A stretch of 64,000 nucleotides of DNA, from contig NZ_VOMB01000016.1 in the NCBI RefSeq assembly GCF_019050325.1, positions 248,001 to 312,000 on the forward strand, read 5' to 3'. The notes beneath the pieces were generated by a model, which saw only the letters and a list, made by a program, of their open reading frames with translations, was not told where the DNA came from and did not search any database. Below are positions 63,016 through 64,000 of this stretch, in pieces (the first letter of the stretch is position 1; each line of letters begins with the position of its first letter). The translations under genes and the position numbers were made by a program. The DNA comes from [Mycobacterium] fortunisiensis. Lineage in GTDB: Bacteria; Actinomycetota; Actinomycetes; Mycobacteriales; Mycobacteriaceae.

Positions 63016-63834
63016 TCAGGCTTTCGGTGGGCGGGGCCGCACCAGCACCGCCTGCTGGATCGCGCCCACCGCACCGGCCTGATCGAACAACGTCCCCACG
63101 GTGGTGGCGATACCGTCGGGGCCGTAATTGGTCTCGGCGCGGATCCCGATCCACTCCCCGTCGGGCACCCGGTGGACGTGCACCACCAGGTCGGTGTTGA
63201 GGAACGTCCACTTGCGGATGTCGATCTTCGACCCGATGCCGTTGGCGTCATCGGCGACCGTGAACAACCGCTGCAGCGGCGTCATCGACTCGTCCTTGAC
63301 CAGATCGACCGTCGGCTTCAGCCAGGACTCACCGGGGCCCGGTGCCTGCGGCACGGTCAGCCACCGCCAATCCAGGCTGTGCACATAGTTGGGTTCCCAG
63401 TTCTTGGCCATGTCGCGGCTGCGCGCCTGCTCCAGTGGCGGCAGCGGCTCGACGCCGGTATGCGCGACGGCACTGGTGTCCAGCTGCAGCATCCGCCACC
63501 CGCCGGCCCGGGCCACCACCCTTGGCGCACCGTCGGGTCCGGGTGCGAGCATCTCGGCGCTGATCAGTTCGATCTGCTTGCCCGGCCGTTCCACCTGCGC
63601 ACGCACCCACAGGTCGCCCTCGGACGGCACACCGCCCATCAGATCGATGGCCACCCGGCTCAACCGGGTGTCGGCGCGCTGCTCACAGCGTTCCAGGGCG
63701 CGCACCAACAGCGCCGACACCGGCGCACCATGCTGGATCGCTGCCGACCAGGTGCCGCGCGCCATATCGGTGGCAGCAAACTTCTCACCGATCGCGTCGT
63801 GCTCATCGATCAGCTCGTAATACGAGTCAGACAT
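63016..63834 (-). CDS. Acyl-CoA thioesterase-like, double hotdog protein
   Basis: A 272-residue TesB-like thioesterase-superfamily protein. N-terminal hotdog: GTWSAAIQHGAPVSALLVRALERC and RVAIDLMGGVPSEGDLWVRAQVERPGKQ; C-terminal hotdog: WTFLNTDLVVHVHRVPDGEWIGIRAETNYGPDG, ending DQAGAVGAIQQAVLVRP. The function is probably hydrolysis of an acyl-CoA intermediate; some members are only acyl-binding. It starts 9 bp after the lactonase-like gene on the same strand, indicating an operon. Confidence 0.82.
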   Translation of the reverse strand: MSDSYYELIDEHDAIGEKFAATDMARGTWSAAIQHGAPVSALLVRALERCEQRADTRLSRVAIDLMGGVPSEGDLWVRAQVERPGKQIELISAEMLAPGPDGAPRVVARAGGWRMLQLDTSAVAHTGVEPLPPLEQARSRDMAKNWEPNYVHSLDWRWLTVPQAPGPGESWLKPTVDLVKDESMTPLQRLFTVADDANGIGSKIDIRKWTFLNTDLVVHVHRVPDGEWIGIRAETNYGPDGIATTVGTLFDQAGAVGAIQQAVLVRPRPPKA

Positions 63835-63843
63835 GTCTACCTG

Positions 63844-64000
63844 TCAGTGGTGGTGATGGTGGGTGGCGTGCTCGCCCGGTGCCGGGGTGTCGACCAGGCG
63901 GGTGTCGATCCGTGACAGCTTGGTCCCGATCAACCGTTCCGGATAGGCGTCGGTGGTGGTGACCAGGAACAGGGTGCGTCCCTCGCTACCGCCCAGCGCG
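63844..64000 (-). CDS. SMP-30/gluconolactonase-like protein, C-terminal part
   Basis: Only the last 51 codons are in the window. The frame ends ALGGSEGRTLFLVTTTDAYPERL... HATHHHHH, and ALGGxxGRTLFLVT is typical of the final strand of SMP-30/LRE gluconolactonase-like beta-propellers, which hydrolyse lactones with a divalent metal. The protein ends in a natural run of five His. It is the upstream partner of the thioesterase gene in the same operon. The start and active site lie beyond the right edge. Confidence 0.7.
   Translation of the reverse strand, partial: ALGGSEGRTLFLVTTTDAYPERLIGTKLSRIDTRLVDTPAPGEHATHHHHH

Overview
This is high-GC, densely coded DNA from a mycobacterium, most likely a fast-growing environmental Mycolicibacterium-type species. 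The main evidence is gene order. From memory of M. tuberculosis synteny, the housekeeping genes here follow the Rv2911-Rv2880c order: dacB2, a SnoaL-like gene, rpsP, the KH protein gene, rimM, trmD, lppW, rplS, lepB, rnhB, the DUF2469 gene, then a YraN gene, a YifB gene, dprA, a siderophore-interacting protein gene, xerC, an M23 peptidase gene, rpsB, tsf, amiC, pyrH, frr, cdsA and rlmN. No rRNA, tRNA, CRISPR array, transposase or phage gene was seen.

Layout. 1-1783: two tandem D-Ala-D-Ala carboxypeptidases. 1859-9447: an M42 peptidase and the S16-KH-RimM-TrmD / L19-LepB-RnhB translation and secretion block. 9454-25380: an accessory metabolic stretch with an M20 amidohydrolase, dienelactone hydrolase, SelO, a PucR-controlled semialdehyde dehydrogenase/aminotransferase pair, an operon of HAD phosphatase, fused 2-oxoacid dehydrogenase E1, CoA-transferase and thioesterase, and a TetR/flavoprotein pair. 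25449-37029: core genes again, interrupted by lactate 2-monooxygenase and a lipoprotein/membrane-sensor pair. 37167-45216: accessory genes, including a TPR protein bracketed by a direct repeat and a three-gene YgiB-YgiC-DUF350 cassette. 45363-48738: pyrH-frr-cdsA-rlmN. 48778-64000: accessory genes, namely a DUF4143 ATPase behind three phased repeats, then a catabolic-looking cluster with two paralogous TetR regulators, an aldehyde dehydrogenase, an APH-like phosphotransferase, a CoA-transferase, a GH3 glycosidase, two P450s, a 3Fe-4S ferredoxin, a cyclase, an FMN-dependent hydroxyacid oxidase, a thioesterase and the tail of an SMP-30-like lactonase.

Non-coding signals of most interest: (i) a family of three 58-bp palindromes, each at a convergent gene junction, two of which supply the C-terminus and stop codon of the upstream gene; (ii) near-identical promoter elements upstream of rpsP and rplS; (iii) three 16-bp repeats with an exact 23-bp period upstream of the DUF4143 ATPase; (iv) a TTTACAAA/TTTGTAAA operator shared by several promoters of the 50-61 kb cluster; (v) a 21-bp direct repeat, the right arm of the tsf terminator, on both sides of the TPR gene. 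The best candidate for a little-described system is the YgiB-YgiC-DUF350 cassette at 40657-42843: an ATP-grasp ligase of the glutathionylspermidine synthetase type in a lineage that uses mycothiol rather than glutathione.
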